A DNA stretch of 64,000 nucleotides from Pohlia nutans (taxonomy: Eukaryota; Streptophyta; Bryopsida; Bryales; Mniaceae), in the NCBI GenBank assembly GCA_022496805.1, contig CM040102.1:17639955-17703954 (forward strand). The letters run 5' to 3'. The notes beneath the pieces are model-generated. The model did no database searches and had not been told where the DNA came from. It worked only from the letters and a program-made list of their open reading frames with translations. Below are positions 10,168-21,575 of the stretch, piece after piece. Numbering within the stretch: the stretch's first letter is position 1; the number at the start of each line of letters is the position of its first letter. Made by a program: the position numbers and the translations under genes.

Positions 10168-11324
10168 AGTATACATACCCTAAACCAATCATTGAACCTA
10201 AAATGAACACTATAAACCACTATCCTACATTCAAGGTTCACAAATGTACGACTAAGGAGTATAATTATCGTATTACATGTTTTTTGTTTTAACCTTTTGA
10301 TGTGCGTGCGCACATATAATGGACAACAAACATATTGTAAGCTTTCTTTTTACTACATCCCACACAATATTTCATTCATCCAAATTTTCCTTGGTTCTTG
10401 TTACAGTTGAATACCATTTGTACGGTATGGATCTTCAAAATAAGATATTGAGATTTTTTTTAAATAACAAGAGTGGTTTGTGTCAAGATCCATTTTTAGT
10501 TCAAAAAGTGAGACTTTAACAATGATTTTCCAATATACATAGAATCAAATAATGAAAAGTTTACCCATCTCATAGTCCATATTATTCCAAATCCATTGCA
10601 ATTGTTTTACAAAATAATTGTTAATTTGGGATTTTAAAGTGAATTTCAAAAGAAAAGCTTGCAAAATTAATTAAAACTATCAAAAATATATAAAATAAAT
10701 CCAATTGTACAAATGTGATCTACACATTGAGATTTACAACTTTTCTTTACACATCAACTCCATTTGTGTGATTCATCTCACACTTTATTACAAATCCTTG
10801 AAATCGGTGGTGTATCTAAATGTTATCGTCTAAACGCTCAAATGACTATTTTGTGATCACTGCCCAAATCTAACATGCTTTCCGGAATTTAAAAAAATTC
10901 TCTTTGAAAATAAAAATAAAAAATATATATATTGCATAAAAGTTTACTTTTCAACACAATTTGAATTACGTCAATTCGAGTTAAATTCCAACCGAGAGAA
11001 ATTTTCAAAGTGGATCACCTCAACATTGTATTAGTGTTATAAAATTTGCTATTTGGAGAAAGTACTGATGTTCCCTCGATCATTTCTTTTTCTTTTTTAC
11101 AGTTCACAATATAAAAACCAACTTTAACTAATCACGTTCAATTTTAAACTTTTAAAGTAAAAATTATAATTTATACACATTTCCAAAGGTTAATGCTTTT
11201 AAATTCATTAAAAAAAGATCTAAAGTTATTTTGGGAAGTTTGACCTTACAGGTAATTTACAGTGATGATGCCCTAAAGTTTGTCTATTGAACCAAACTTG
11301 ATCAAACATATGGAAGGCACATAT
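10168..11324. other. Intergenic, no gene seen
   Basis: Very AT-rich sequence. The short open frames have no domain-like content. No tandem or inverted repeat stands out. Confidence 0.4.
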
Positions 11325-11614
11325 TAGAGTTAACCGAAAAGTCAGTTCAAAGAGGAAAGATTTAACAAACTCCTCTTGAACTCATATTGAAATATAAATA
11401 GACCGAAAACTAGTTCATAATGAGTTGGGAGACAATCTAAAACAAGCCACTGTCATTATTCTCCACACCTCGCAATGACTCCCACACCTTCTACCAAACC
11501 TCCAAGCCCATGACCCACAAGGGATAATCTATGACACGACACTATTCAACCCAAGTATAGCTCAAAAGAGAGATTAGAAATAGAGCAAAAAGGGAGGAAC
11601 TCTATTATAAAGTT
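11325..11614 (-). mobile_element. MITE with TAGAGTTAACCGAAAAG end, uninterrupted copy
   Basis: This is the reverse-oriented, shorter sister of the element at 18829-20013. It keeps ...GTGTGGAGAATAATGACAG... (as reverse complement) intact where the sister is interrupted at 19005-19297. It therefore provides the empty site for that nested insertion. Confidence 0.7.
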
Positions 11615-11659
11615 GAGTTCAATAAACAAAATGTAGGGCATCAAAAATGTTTTGTCCAA

Positions 11660-11919
11660 TAGAGTTATTTGTAAAGGCATCTGATCCTTTGTCCTGTATT
11701 TTTAATGGACCAGAGCTGGAACCAGAGCATTCAGACACCACTTCTCCTCACGGTCCCACCCCACTACCCAATTCTCCTCCCCCCCTCCAAATTTTCATGA
11801 AAAAAAATTCAATCTATCCAGTGTTCTATTTTGGGTCTACAGTGAGATCATGCCGATCCTCTCCTTTCCAAATTACAGGTCAAAAAGAAGGGTTTTGAGG
11901 TACTTTACAAATAACTCTA
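11660..11919. mobile_element. TA-flanked MITE, AGAGTTAT family
   Basis: AGAGTTATTTGTAAAG (661-676 of this kilobase) and its exact complement CTTTACAAATAACTCT are bounded by TA on both sides. Related elements lie at 17863-18332 and 62573-62931. TA target duplication suggests Tc1/mariner (Stowaway-like) mobilisation. Confidence 0.7.
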
Positions 11920-12126
11920 ATACCCCTCTGCCTTTATTACCCCATAATATTTAAAGTTTATGAATATTACCCCGTAAAAGCCAGAGGGGTTATTACTTGG
12001 TATTCTGGAATCTACAAGCACAGAATCAAAATTCCAACGGGGCAGGGGGAAACCCTAAAACGGAAAATACGAGGTAAATTGGGCGGGTGAAACCGTCAAT
12101 TCGAATTTCCCTCCAGAAATTCAAAC

Positions 12127-12170
12127 TTCCCGCCCGCCCCCTTCGAGGCTTGCTCATCAAGCCATATAAG
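12127..12170 (+). promoter_or_regulatory. Histone H3 promoter: E2F-like site and TATA
   Basis: TTCCCGCC at 12127-12134 matches the E2F core found in S-phase promoters. ATATAAG at 12164-12170 is a plausible TATA box about 125 nt upstream of the H3 start codon. Together they suggest cell-cycle-coupled expression. This is motif-based inference. Confidence 0.55.
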
Positions 12171-12262
12171 GTTCCACTACTTCAGCTTCTCCACCGTCTC
12201 CATTTCCATCCGCTCTCTCATTTTCAATTCCTCCATTCGCATCTGCTCCATCAGCTTCCTAA

Positions 12263-12703
<441 letters not shown>

Positions 12704-12732
12704 GCTTCTGATTCTTACGATATCGTTCAAAT

Positions 12733-12748
12733 GGTGTTTCATAACACC
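12733..12748 (+). promoter_or_regulatory. Possible histone-type 3' stem-loop
   Basis: GGTGTT, loop TCAT, AACACC: a perfect 6-bp stem with a 4-nt loop, starting 30 nt after the H3 stop. It is preceded by CAAAT and followed by ACCA. Animal and green-algal replication-dependent histone mRNAs end in a 6-bp/4-nt stem-loop flanked by CAAA and ACCCA. A competing 8-bp pairing (AAATGGTG with CACCATTT) is also possible. Land plants are generally thought to polyadenylate these mRNAs instead. Confidence 0.4.
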
Positions 12749-14719
12749 ACCATTTTTCGGAATTTTTTCCTGCTCTCATGTTACGCGTTCGTCTTATTCT
12801 GTTTCTGTTCAGCTTGTTTTAACTCTATTTCGTTATCCCCTTTTCGATCTCTATTGCTTTTTTTTTGCGGATTTATTGCTTAGCATGCTTATGCTTGTGA
12901 ACCAACCTCAAGATAGCTGCTCTGAAGTGTGCATATTTGGTTTTAGAAATGTAACCCCAGTTGTTCTGGTTCATTTTAACCTTCCTCGATTGGAGTTAAT
13001 GTTTAGGAACACGGTTTTGCCGGAGTAAGTGTTAAAAATCTTATAAACCTAAAACACGATCTTCCTTATCTGATGACCTTGCACTGACTAGGTTACAGTC
13101 TTATGCATGTCATTGGCCGTTTTCCGATACTAACATGTAGCAGAGCAAGTTCTTTGATGATGGCTACTAACTCTTTCTTCTAAGTCTCGGTGAGCTGATG
13201 TGAGAACTTGCTCGTAATTGTGGAGTTCTTCAAGCTCGAAAGTGTTCAATCTTCGATGTGTCGAAGTGGTTCAGTTTTCATCTGCATACGGTTCCGTCGA
13301 TTCTGGTAAAATAAACTGTGTTTCCGTTGTACCCTCATGTTTCGAGGAGCTGGTTAAACCGATACAGTCGAAGTGGTCATAATACTACTAAACGTATAAT
13401 GTAAACTGTGTTTCCGTTGGACCCTAAACCCTAAGCAATTTTTATACTTCTCCAAATAGTATTGGTGGATTCAATCTACTTTTCGCAGTAATTGGTATTC
13501 CTCTTCAAGCAGTATGATTCATATGATCAAACATAATATTACGCATTTGAAATTCCCTTAAGAACCCAACATCTTCGTCCTTGAAAACCCTCTCGAGTTT
13601 CCACACGGCAAACTGTTGGATCCAAATGTTGCGCTATCAAATGTTGCTTTGGCAATCGCTGCAGGTTTGGGGTGTGGATATGTCAACAACCATGCACCAC
13701 ACAAGATGGCGTTCCGAAAAAGAGTTCTGCCTGCAAGGTTCCTTTAAAAAGTCTGCAGATGTTTACTCGATTGAGCTTCAAGCTGCGCAGAAATCTTTGT
13801 AAACCATCAAGCATGAGTAAGAACTGCGATATTAATTTAAAGCAAGGTAGAAATGAAACAAGAAACTCCATCCAAATGTTGTTTACAACTTGTGGTTGGT
13901 AATCTGATCGGTCGGGGCTTCCATCAGATAAAACGCCGTTGGCACTTGATTACTGTTATTTTATTACTTTATAGTAAATTGCAATGGTGATCGATCACGT
14001 CCTCTGCATCTTCCAATACGCTCAAATGGCTCTATGTCACTTGCAAATTTCATGACCGTTGGGCAACATTTTGAAGGCAGGGCAAGTGCTCACCCATAAA
14101 ATGGATAGCAGTAATCACATGCCGGTATAGTTTCTGGAGGACGTCTGAAGAAACGGACTGAAGCACAAGAGGGCGTTACAAAAAGAGTCTTGTCTGCGAA
14201 GTTCTGAAGGAACGACACAAGGAAGATATGACAAGGACCTAAAGTATCTATAGGTTAGAAGTGGCTTGTAACTAGTGAGAGTAACACCCCAAAAAAATAT
14301 TCCTATAATACCCATGCATCAAAGAAGCAACATGACATCTCATAACCCTTTTAGAGCAATACATGATGAACACCGCCCCCAATCGGAGACTGCTTCAGAT
14401 TTGCAGCAAAACATGGCAAATGAGAAAACAGTCGATGCCTTATAAAACACCCATCTCAACAGCCCATAAACACACATTCCTTCAAGCGGCACCAATGATC
14501 ACTTCATTAAAATTTTGTTGAAAATCCACCGTCAAAAAGTCGGGCAATAAATGGAGGATCTCTAACTACTAACTAATAGATCTACCAAGGAAACTATGCT
14601 TAAAATACTGCAGCCTGTCGGCTACTCCTGGAACAAGTCTCTCGTTGTGCACTCCAGAGTATCTCAATTCAACCCATGAAAAACTGTATTACCGTCACAC
14701 GCTGTGGTTTCCACGCACT
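12749..14719. other. Gap between H3 and TIM10, no gene supported
   Basis: Contains the H3 3' region and two small direct repeats. AAACTGTGTTTCCGTTG occurs at ~13314 and ~13402. A ~45-bp segment with GGCGTT..AAAAAGAGT..TGCCTGC occurs at ~13699 and, diverged, at ~14170. No coherent gene could be assembled. Confidence 0.45.
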
Positions 14720-16444
14720 TTAACCCATGGGTGGCCTATTCGATCCTAGCATTTGTCCCACAATGCCAGTCACCTGGATCAAACAGAAAGCCTAAAGCTT
14801 AGTCCACTAAAAACCTCGTTGCATAACAACAGAAGTGAGAATAAAAAGCTCATTTTCTACCATTCGCCTAGCCAATGCATTGAAAGATTCAATCTAATTC
14901 CTTAAGATACTACACTAATCCATGCCACATCAATTGCTTGTATTGAAATGATTACAGATACACTCTCTTTGTCCGGAAATAACTGTCGTAATTTTTCTTA
15001 AATTCAACTCAACGCTTAAATTTCCAAAAAAAACAGTACCAGTAATGGAAAAATGGTCTATCTACAATAGAAGCGTGTAGTTTTTGTCACTCTCATTATC
15101 TGTCCCGTTTGAAGTGAACAGGACTCACGTTTGAAGTATAAAAGCATAGGACAAATATGTGAGAAAAAAAATGCCAAAAACTAGGACAACTGTTTCCGGA
15201 CAAAGGGAGTAAAAGGTAGAGGATTCGAAAAGCATTAGAGACGTAATCCCATCTCCTATACTGAACCCTGTTACCAGCATCAGCTCATGCATTCATACAC
15301 TTGGTGGGCCTTCAGCGAGATGGGTGTAAGCATGGCTTGGCTAAATGTCTAATGTTTGAATGGAAAACGGGGTTGTCTACAATTCCTTCGATAGTAGTCT
15401 ACAACCTCCCACTTTGGAATTGCATACATGGTGGTCAAAATTTGATCTCAAGACAGTTTGGCTATTGTACCCGAAATGATCCCTCCACATCTCTGTAATG
15501 ATCTCCCAAAGTCACACTATCACATATGTTACAACGCTTAAAGTGAGGCAAATAGTATCCTCTACCTTAGGTCTAGAGATCAACTGAACTTCTAGGGAGT
15601 CATGTTTCAGAAGCACGTACCTGCCAGTACTTGGAAACGCAACGATCAATGCAGCTATTTTCTCCCACATTTAGATCGGCCTCCTTGTACCTACATCACG
15701 CCATAACACAATTCATTTACACGCCAAACTCTAAACCACAAATCAGAGACATCAGCCTCTGTATCTGATACATTAAATTACTCCCCGTAGAAGGTAAAAT
15801 CGGAGCTCACGGAAGGTTTAACTAGTACTTGAAAAGTGATCTTGAAATTAGGCCACTAGATGAACACAGATGCAATGTCAAGTATGAATTAGGGCATGCG
15901 CCAATTCAGCTGATAGCACTCTATAAACCTTTACTGCTTGCTTGATGATAAAAAAATAAAAAAATTCAAGAAAGCACTTGGAGAAACCCTAATTCATAAA
16001 ACCTCCACCAGTCCAAGCCCTAAAAAGGGAAACAAAAAAGTCGCTGAAACAACTCACTTTCTTTCCACGCACTTGTCGAAGCACGTTTGCGTAAGCCTGC
16101 ACAATCCAACCAACGTCGCCGTGAACAGAATGTCCGAAAAATCTACATTACCACCGGTTCCAAAAAAATAAACATCGATGTTTTCCCCTTTCAATGAAAA
16201 ACAGACTTCAGAACCGGCTCAACTTTCCCTACTTGTTAAAGAGGTCGACTCTGTACTCCATCTCCTGCTGCGCCATGCCAAATATCTGCCATTCCAAACC
16301 GCGCAACCCATGGCTTAGAGCCTCATCTCCATCAAGGGAAAAAGAAATGCGATCGCAAGATCAAAAACACCCAAAAAAATATTGGAAAGCAGAGTAAGGT
16401 ACCTGTTCGCTGTCAACGGCGGTGGCACCGGATTTGGACGCCAT
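14720..16444 (-). CDS. TIM10: TIM10, mitochondrial inner-membrane translocase chaperone
   Basis: Five exons read on the minus strand: 16444-16403, 16285-16233, 16096-16058, 15690-15621 and 14773-14720. All introns are GT-AG, and together they encode 85 residues. The protein carries the twin CX3C signature of small Tims: C37-FDK-C41 and C58-IDR-C62, separated by 16 residues. These cysteines form two disulfides that clamp the helical hairpin. MAQQEMEYRVDLFNK, YKEADLNVGENSCIDRCVSK and YWQV are Tim10-specific rather than Tim8/9/13. Tim10 works with Tim9 as an intermembrane-space hexamer escorting hydrophobic precursors to TIM22 and SAM. The ATG at 16444 is the first codon of MASKSGATAVDSEQ. The last intron (847 bp) hosts a Stowaway MITE, and a Tourist MITE lies 280 bp upstream. 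The gene is easily missed because no exon exceeds 70 nt. Confidence 0.95.
14961..15209. mobile_element. Stowaway-like MITE in TIM10 intron 4
   Basis: Left end CTCTCTTTGTCCGGAAATA and right end TTTCCGGACAAAGGGAG, bordered by TA (14959-14960 and 15210-15211). This matches the Stowaway terminal consensus CTCCCTC/TGTCC... with TA target duplication. 249 bp, non-coding. Confidence 0.75.
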
Positions 16445-16723
16445 GGTGATCAACGGGTGCGAGGACGACGAGCAGATACGAGAGGCGCAAAGAGAGTGAG
16501 CGGCGATGAGATGATCGGCAGCCACAACGCTGACGCTGTGTGTCGGGCTTGCAATGCCTCTGTGAAGAAATTAGGGCTTCCGTGTCTGTCTCTCCCCGTC
16601 CACAAAGGCTCCTTTTCCCACTGGCCGACTTTGCACTACATAACTGGCAAGGGACGGCAGTCCTAACCCGGTTATAGTCCCAACCCGGTTATGCAATACA
16701 GTTTTGGACATGACATAAGGTAA

Positions 16724-17086
16724 GGGCCGCTTCACACTATGGCCGAAGGTCGAGAGGCTGTCACTTTCCACCAATCAAATTGCAAGAAACCATGGTTTCG
16801 GCCTCTCGACCCTTCACACTAGAGGCCAAAGTCCAAAGGCCATGAACCTCCAAAATGCTTACATGGCAGCACTTTTCGACCAAGGTGACGGCCTCTCGAG
16901 AGGAAGTTTGGGTCCGACAAGAATGAAAAACCAAACTATGGTTGAGAGGCCGTCGATTTCTTTTCATAAAAAATGAAAACTATATTTTATTGCCTATTTT
17001 CAGTAGATTTCTTTGGACTCTCAACAAAGTTTGGACTCTCGATCCTACGGCCTCTCGACTTGGACAGCCATAGTGTGAAGCGGCCC
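16724..17086. mobile_element. Tourist/PIF-Harbinger-like MITE, TSD TAA
   Basis: GGGCCGCTTCACACTATGGC is inverted at the other end (GCCATAGTGTGAAGCGGCCC). The flanks are TAA at 16721-16723 and 17087-17089. It is the sister of 3806-4159. It lies 280 bp upstream of the TIM10 start and may overlap its promoter. Confidence 0.85.
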
Positions 17087-17089
17087 TAA

Positions 17090-17860
17090 CTATACCTTAA
17101 AGCGTTCACCTTACCAACTGAGCCTATTTACACACACATAAAACATAAAATATTTTCAGTGGATCTTATTAGCAAGTTCAAGAGGATTCCAACGCACTTT
17201 AGCATGCATGATTTGGTTACAAAAAAAACATTAATAATTTTTTAATAAAAAACTTTGAATTGGATTTGAAATTAGATACTCTTCACATGGAGATTTTTGG
17301 AATTTTTTTGTGAACTATAGTCACTTCTACATTTATAACTTTAGAAAAATATGTACTCTTGTATCTTCAAATCCAACCATTGTATAGGACAATAACTTGG
17401 TGAAGTATCTCTAAAAAAACATTTCATAGTGAAGAGTTTCATGAAGAAGGAGATATGGATGAAACAATCATCCATCAAACCCTACATGGGTCGATTGAAC
17501 CTTTAAGGGTTTAGGAACACCGTAATATTTTTCTTTGGTTTATGAAAAATCATTTATAATATTTTTCGGCAAATTTTCTTTGACTATGGATTTTGACTAC
17601 ACTTTTACATTAAGTGCAAAAATGCAGCCATGACTTTGAGGACTCCATTTCGAGGGATTGTTTTGCACATTTGGATACCTTATGACTTAAAGAACACAAA
17701 GAGAAATTTGAATGGATGAAAGCATGCACGTCAAAAGTTTGTATATGTTGCCAAAAGTTTACACTAAGTCCATAATGCAACCAACACTTCTCAATTTTTA
17801 ATTCTATTTTTTTTTCACAAATGGGATCCATATCGCTTAACCTCTAAAAGCGCGAGGGAT
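17090..17860. other. Intergenic, diverged repeat
   Basis: No gene seen. 17160-17480 shares phrases with the element at 20502-21081 (TCATACTAGAGTACAT.. region in reverse sense, CACCAAGTTATTGTCC-like), so it is probably an old relative. Confidence 0.4.
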
Positions 17861-17862
17861 AT

Positions 17863-18332
17863 TAGAGTTATCCGCAAAGTACCCCAAACCCTAGGTTTGT
17901 AACCTCTAAATTGAAAATCACGGGGTCGCCGATGCCACTATCACTGACACAAACCAAAAATAAAACTCATGATGGACTCAATTCAACCGTTAAGAATTCC
18001 AAAAGACCAGTTTTGTCTTAGTTTTTATTGGACGCCAAGTCAAGTCACAAGTTCCTTTTATGGTAGTGTCAGGGATGTTGGTTGTGAGTTGAAGGACGTT
18101 GGTTGATGGGAGGCACTTGGATTTCAAAGTTAAATCTCAAATCTAAGCAAGGGAGGTAGTGATAGTAAGTAGAGATTTGTGCCATTTGTGGCAACTATCA
18201 CTTCCATAAAACACTCAAATCCTGAGTTTTATTTCTGTGGATTACTTTGCGGCTACACTCAAATACAATTTAGATTTTCTTTTCCATGGAAAAAGGAGGA
18301 CAAAAGACCGGTTCCCTTTACAAATAACTCTA
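17863..18332. mobile_element. TA-flanked MITE, AGAGTTATCCG family
   Basis: Left TAGAGTTATCCGCAAAG, right CTTTACAAATAACTCTA; 470 bp. It belongs with 11660-11919 and 62573-62931. The interior includes GGATGTTGGTTGTGAGTTG repeats but no frame of note. Confidence 0.65.
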
Positions 18333-18621
18333 TTGGACAAAACATAACTTATACGGAGTACATGTTATAGTTGACAAGTCAAATTCCAAGTTAGGGACAT
18401 ACAGTCACTCTGTTAGTCACCCAGGTTGTCTCTGTTGTTCTCTCCCAAATTCTGTCAACCCTTTACTTCTCCACAGCAGATACTTCATGACTTCACAAGA
18501 AAGGTCTCCGCTTTGAAGCCCCAAATTCTCAACCACCTGAACAGCAACGGAACGCCCCGCTTTTTCAAACCCTGTGACCACCTCAAGTCAAAGTCAAGCC
18601 AGTGACTACCTGTTCACGGCA

Positions 18622-18828
18622 GTGATCTCAAAACTGGCTAAAATTAGCTGGATTTGTACCCAAAAAAATGGGCCGCTAAACATATAAAGAAAATGAAAAA
18701 AATAAAATGAAATGTAGCGAGAATGCTCATCCTGATATAAATATGTAGCAATTTTATGAGGGTGGTATCAGTGGATATCATCATGGTATCACCTTAATAT
18801 ATCGAGAGTATTGCCGGATATTATAGAG
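18622..18828 (+). mobile_element. Truncated MITE, CAGTGATCTC family
   Basis: Begins CAGTGATCTCAAAACTGGC and runs through GATATCATCATGGTATCACC to TTATAGAGAT, then stops where the next element begins. Full-length relatives are at 39616-39931 and 62235-62547. The right half, deleted here, occurs separately at ~20025-20105. Confidence 0.7.
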
Positions 18829-19004
18829 ATATTAGAGTTAACCGAAAAGAAGCCCATCTAACCTCCCTTTTTGGCCTCCTTCTAACCTCTCTTTTGAGCT
18901 ATACTTGGGTTGAATAGTGTCGTGTCATAACTTGTCCCCTTGTGGGCCATGGGCTTGGAGCTTTGGTAAGAGGTGTGGAAGTCATTGCAAGGTGTGGAGA
19001 ATAA

Positions 19005-19297
19005 GGTTGATTGTCCTATTACCAACCACTTAAGCAATCTGACCTATATTTGGCAGTGGTAAATCCGGAAAAAAATTATGACCGCGTTCGAAATAGAATT
19101 TCATGAGGATTGCAAAAAATTGCAACTTATAATTTTCATTTCTCAATTTTATACAAAATTCCAAAGTGCAAAGTAACCTGTGACCCAAAACCGATCACAT
19201 GCTCTAATGTACAAATGAGGTACATCTTCCCTTTGAAAATCTAGAAATTAGGATTGATCAGAACTGGGTTAGTGGTTGGTAATAGGACAACCAACCG
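19005..19297. mobile_element. Nested Tourist-like MITE with TAA duplication
   Basis: The ends are GGTTGATTGTCCTATTACC and GGTAATAGGACAACCAACCG. An 18-bp stretch (19013-19030 against 19271-19288) is perfectly inverted. TAA flanks both sides (19002-19004, 19298-19300). The uninterrupted copy at 11325-11614 reads GAGAATAATGACAG at this point, with a single TAA. Confidence 0.85.
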
Positions 19298-19437
19298 TAA
19301 TGGCAGTGGCTTGCTTTAGATTGTCTCCCAACTCATCATGAACTAGTTTTTGCTCTATTTATATTTCAATATGAATTCAAGAGGAGTTCAAGAGGAGTTT
19401 TCTAAAACTTTCCTCTTTGAATTGACTTTTTGGTTAA

Positions 19438-20005
19438 CCCCTAAACGTTCTCACCCTTTTCAAATTTGGCAGTTTTTCAAAGATGCATTATAAAATGCAA
19501 CTAAAAGGGATATTTTCAAGTTGATGATTGAATAAAAGTTGTACATTATGCATTTTAGATTCTATCCATACGGTTAGATTTGCGATTGCTATCACCAATA
19601 TTTGTGTATTAAATTTCAAACTTAAAATTTAACACTCTTTTGTAATATGATTACAAGCAAGATATTGACAATTTAATAATGAAATTTGTTGTGATGGGTT
19701 GAAATGTAATACTCTAAGTGTAGTGATTTTTGGAGGTTTTTTGGTTGCTTAATCTTAGTACTTGACTTTTTCAAGAGCACTTTTAGACTAAAATTTGCGA
19801 AATTTTGGGTGGAACACTACAACATGAAATGAGGCATAAAAATTTCACAAATCATCTCCTTTCTAATCGGATCACACATGCACGGAGCTAACTTCCCATA
19901 AAAGTTTCAATAAAAAATCCACACTGCAAAAAGTGCATAATGGATGAGAAAATGAACTTCAAATCCGTACATCATGCAAAATATGCATGGTTGGGCGGTT
20001 AGGGG
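19438..20005 (+). mobile_element. TTAA-flanked (piggyBac-like) MITE, best-preserved copy
   Basis: 568 bp, beginning CCCCTAAACGTTCTCACCC and ending GGTTGGGCGGTTAGGGG. TTAA flanks it exactly (19434-19437, 20006-20009). It interrupts the right terminal repeat of the 18829 element at that TTAA. Interior AT-rich, no transposase. Confidence 0.85.
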
Positions 20006-20501
20006 TTAACTCTATTGTATGCATTGTGTAGCAAAAGTAGATACCATTTATGTGGGAGGTCGCATAATGTTCTAAATGTCATAAAGTGGTTATAAGATCC
20101 CTGGTTGACGGGTAGTTATTATAGGGAACTTGAACGAGGAGCTCTGACCAGAAGGACGAAATGCATTTCAGTGGAATCATAGACGGAATATATTTGCTAC
20201 ATTGATATTTAGCCCAAGAAATGGGTGTCCCTGCAGTGCCTCTTCCCTATGGTTAGAGCTAATAAATATTCACAACAATTTCCCACATAACATTATTTTG
20301 CAGTTCCATTGTTCATCCCTGGGAATCAACATCGTAGGCCAAAATTGTTGTAGAAATTGTGATCTTTAGGAGAATTTAACTGTTGATCTTTAGGAAAATT
20401 ATCCCTGACGGAGTTAAACTTGGATTGACACAATTCAAATTGCATTGGAAAGTAGACTTGATTCAATATTTTTTTCCCCATAAACTTATTTTTTGCTTTA
20501 A

Positions 20502-21081
20502 CCCCTAAACGTCACAGCGTCCAGAAACTGGACGACGAATGATTTCAAAGCCTTCTCACGTTCTCATCAACGCTTGGATGATACTCATCCAATTTTTTGG
20601 AGATTCTTCACCAAGTTGTTGTCCTATCTAATGGCTGGATTTAGTCATACTAGAGTACATATTTTTCTAAAATTGCAAATGTAGAAGTATGTCAAGTCGT
20701 TGACCAAGCCAAAATTGCATTGACTCTAGTTCAAAGTGGAATCGTGAAAAATGAGGTCATAAATTTAAGAAACACAAAAATTTGAAAGTATCACCACACT
20801 TAAGAGTATCTCATTTCAAACTCATTCCAAAAAAATTTACTCAAAAAATATTGAAATTTAGTTTGTAATCGAATTTAGAAGGAATTTTTAATTTTAACTT
20901 TCAAATTTTATAATTAAATATTGGTGATTGTATTAGTGAATGGAACCGTACGGATGGAATCTAAAATTCAAGATCTAGAACTTTCATATGTATATCAATT
21001 CCAGAATATTCTTCTAAATGGTGGTTTATAATGTTTTTTCTCAAATTGGCAATTCCAGGGACACCCTGGTACGTTAAGGGG
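20502..21081. mobile_element. TTAA-flanked MITE, second subfamily
   Basis: Left CCCCTAAACGTCACAGCGTC, right GACACCCTGGTACGTTAAGGGG. TTAA at 20498-20501 and 21082-21085. 580 bp, non-coding. The ends match each other imperfectly beyond CCCCTWAACGT. Confidence 0.75.
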
Positions 21082-21435
21082 TTAAACAACCAATTAAAAT
21101 GAACATCGATCAAAATATGATCTCTTGAGGGCTTAAGGGTAAAAAAGCCTTTGGGCTTCCTCTCTACAGCCTGTATTTAGCCTTCTAATTGCTCAATTGT
21201 AGTTTACTATATGAATTGTGATATATTGTTAAATACATATTATCATAATTATCAATTTTACTTTGTACTGAAAAATATTTGGTCATTGTTACTATGATCA
21301 AATACCACCAAATACAAAATATATACCCACAAAGAACTTCAAGACAATTCAAGGTCAAATACAAGCACTTTTCATTCAATTTTCAGAGTCAACTGCAAAT
21401 TCAGTGATAGGGTGCTGATGCTCCTCAGTCCACAT

Positions 21436-21575
21436 CACTGTAGAGCGGTCACTGTAAGAGGAGCGACCACTGTAAGAGGAGCGGGCACTGTAAGAAGAGC
21501 GGGCACTGTAAGAGAAGCGGGCACTGTAAGAGGAGCGGTCACTGTAAGAGAAGCGGCCACTGTAAGAGGGGCAGT
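21436..21575 (+). repeat. 18-bp tandem array at the chorismate synthase promoter
   Basis: One short and seven full units of CACTGTAAGAGGAGCGGx run from 21436 to 21575, with changes confined to a few positions. The last unit runs straight into TATAAAT (21575-21581), a plausible TATA box about 400 nt upstream of the chorismate synthase ATG. It has no spacers, so it is not a CRISPR array. Confidence 0.85.

Larger units (their letters stand above)
18829..20013 (+). mobile_element. Host MITE interrupted by two nested elements
   Basis: The left end is TTAGAGTTAACCGAAAAG. The matching right end CTTTTTGG-TTAA-CTCTA is split: CTTTTTGGTTAA precedes the element at 19438 and TTAACTCTA follows it. A second insertion occupies 19005-19297. 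Without both it is about 320 bp, like the copy at 11325-11614. Confidence 0.8.

Noticed and set aside
21436..21575. CRISPR-like appearance of the 18-bp array
   Set aside because: Units are contiguous without unique spacers, and the context is a plant nuclear gene promoter.
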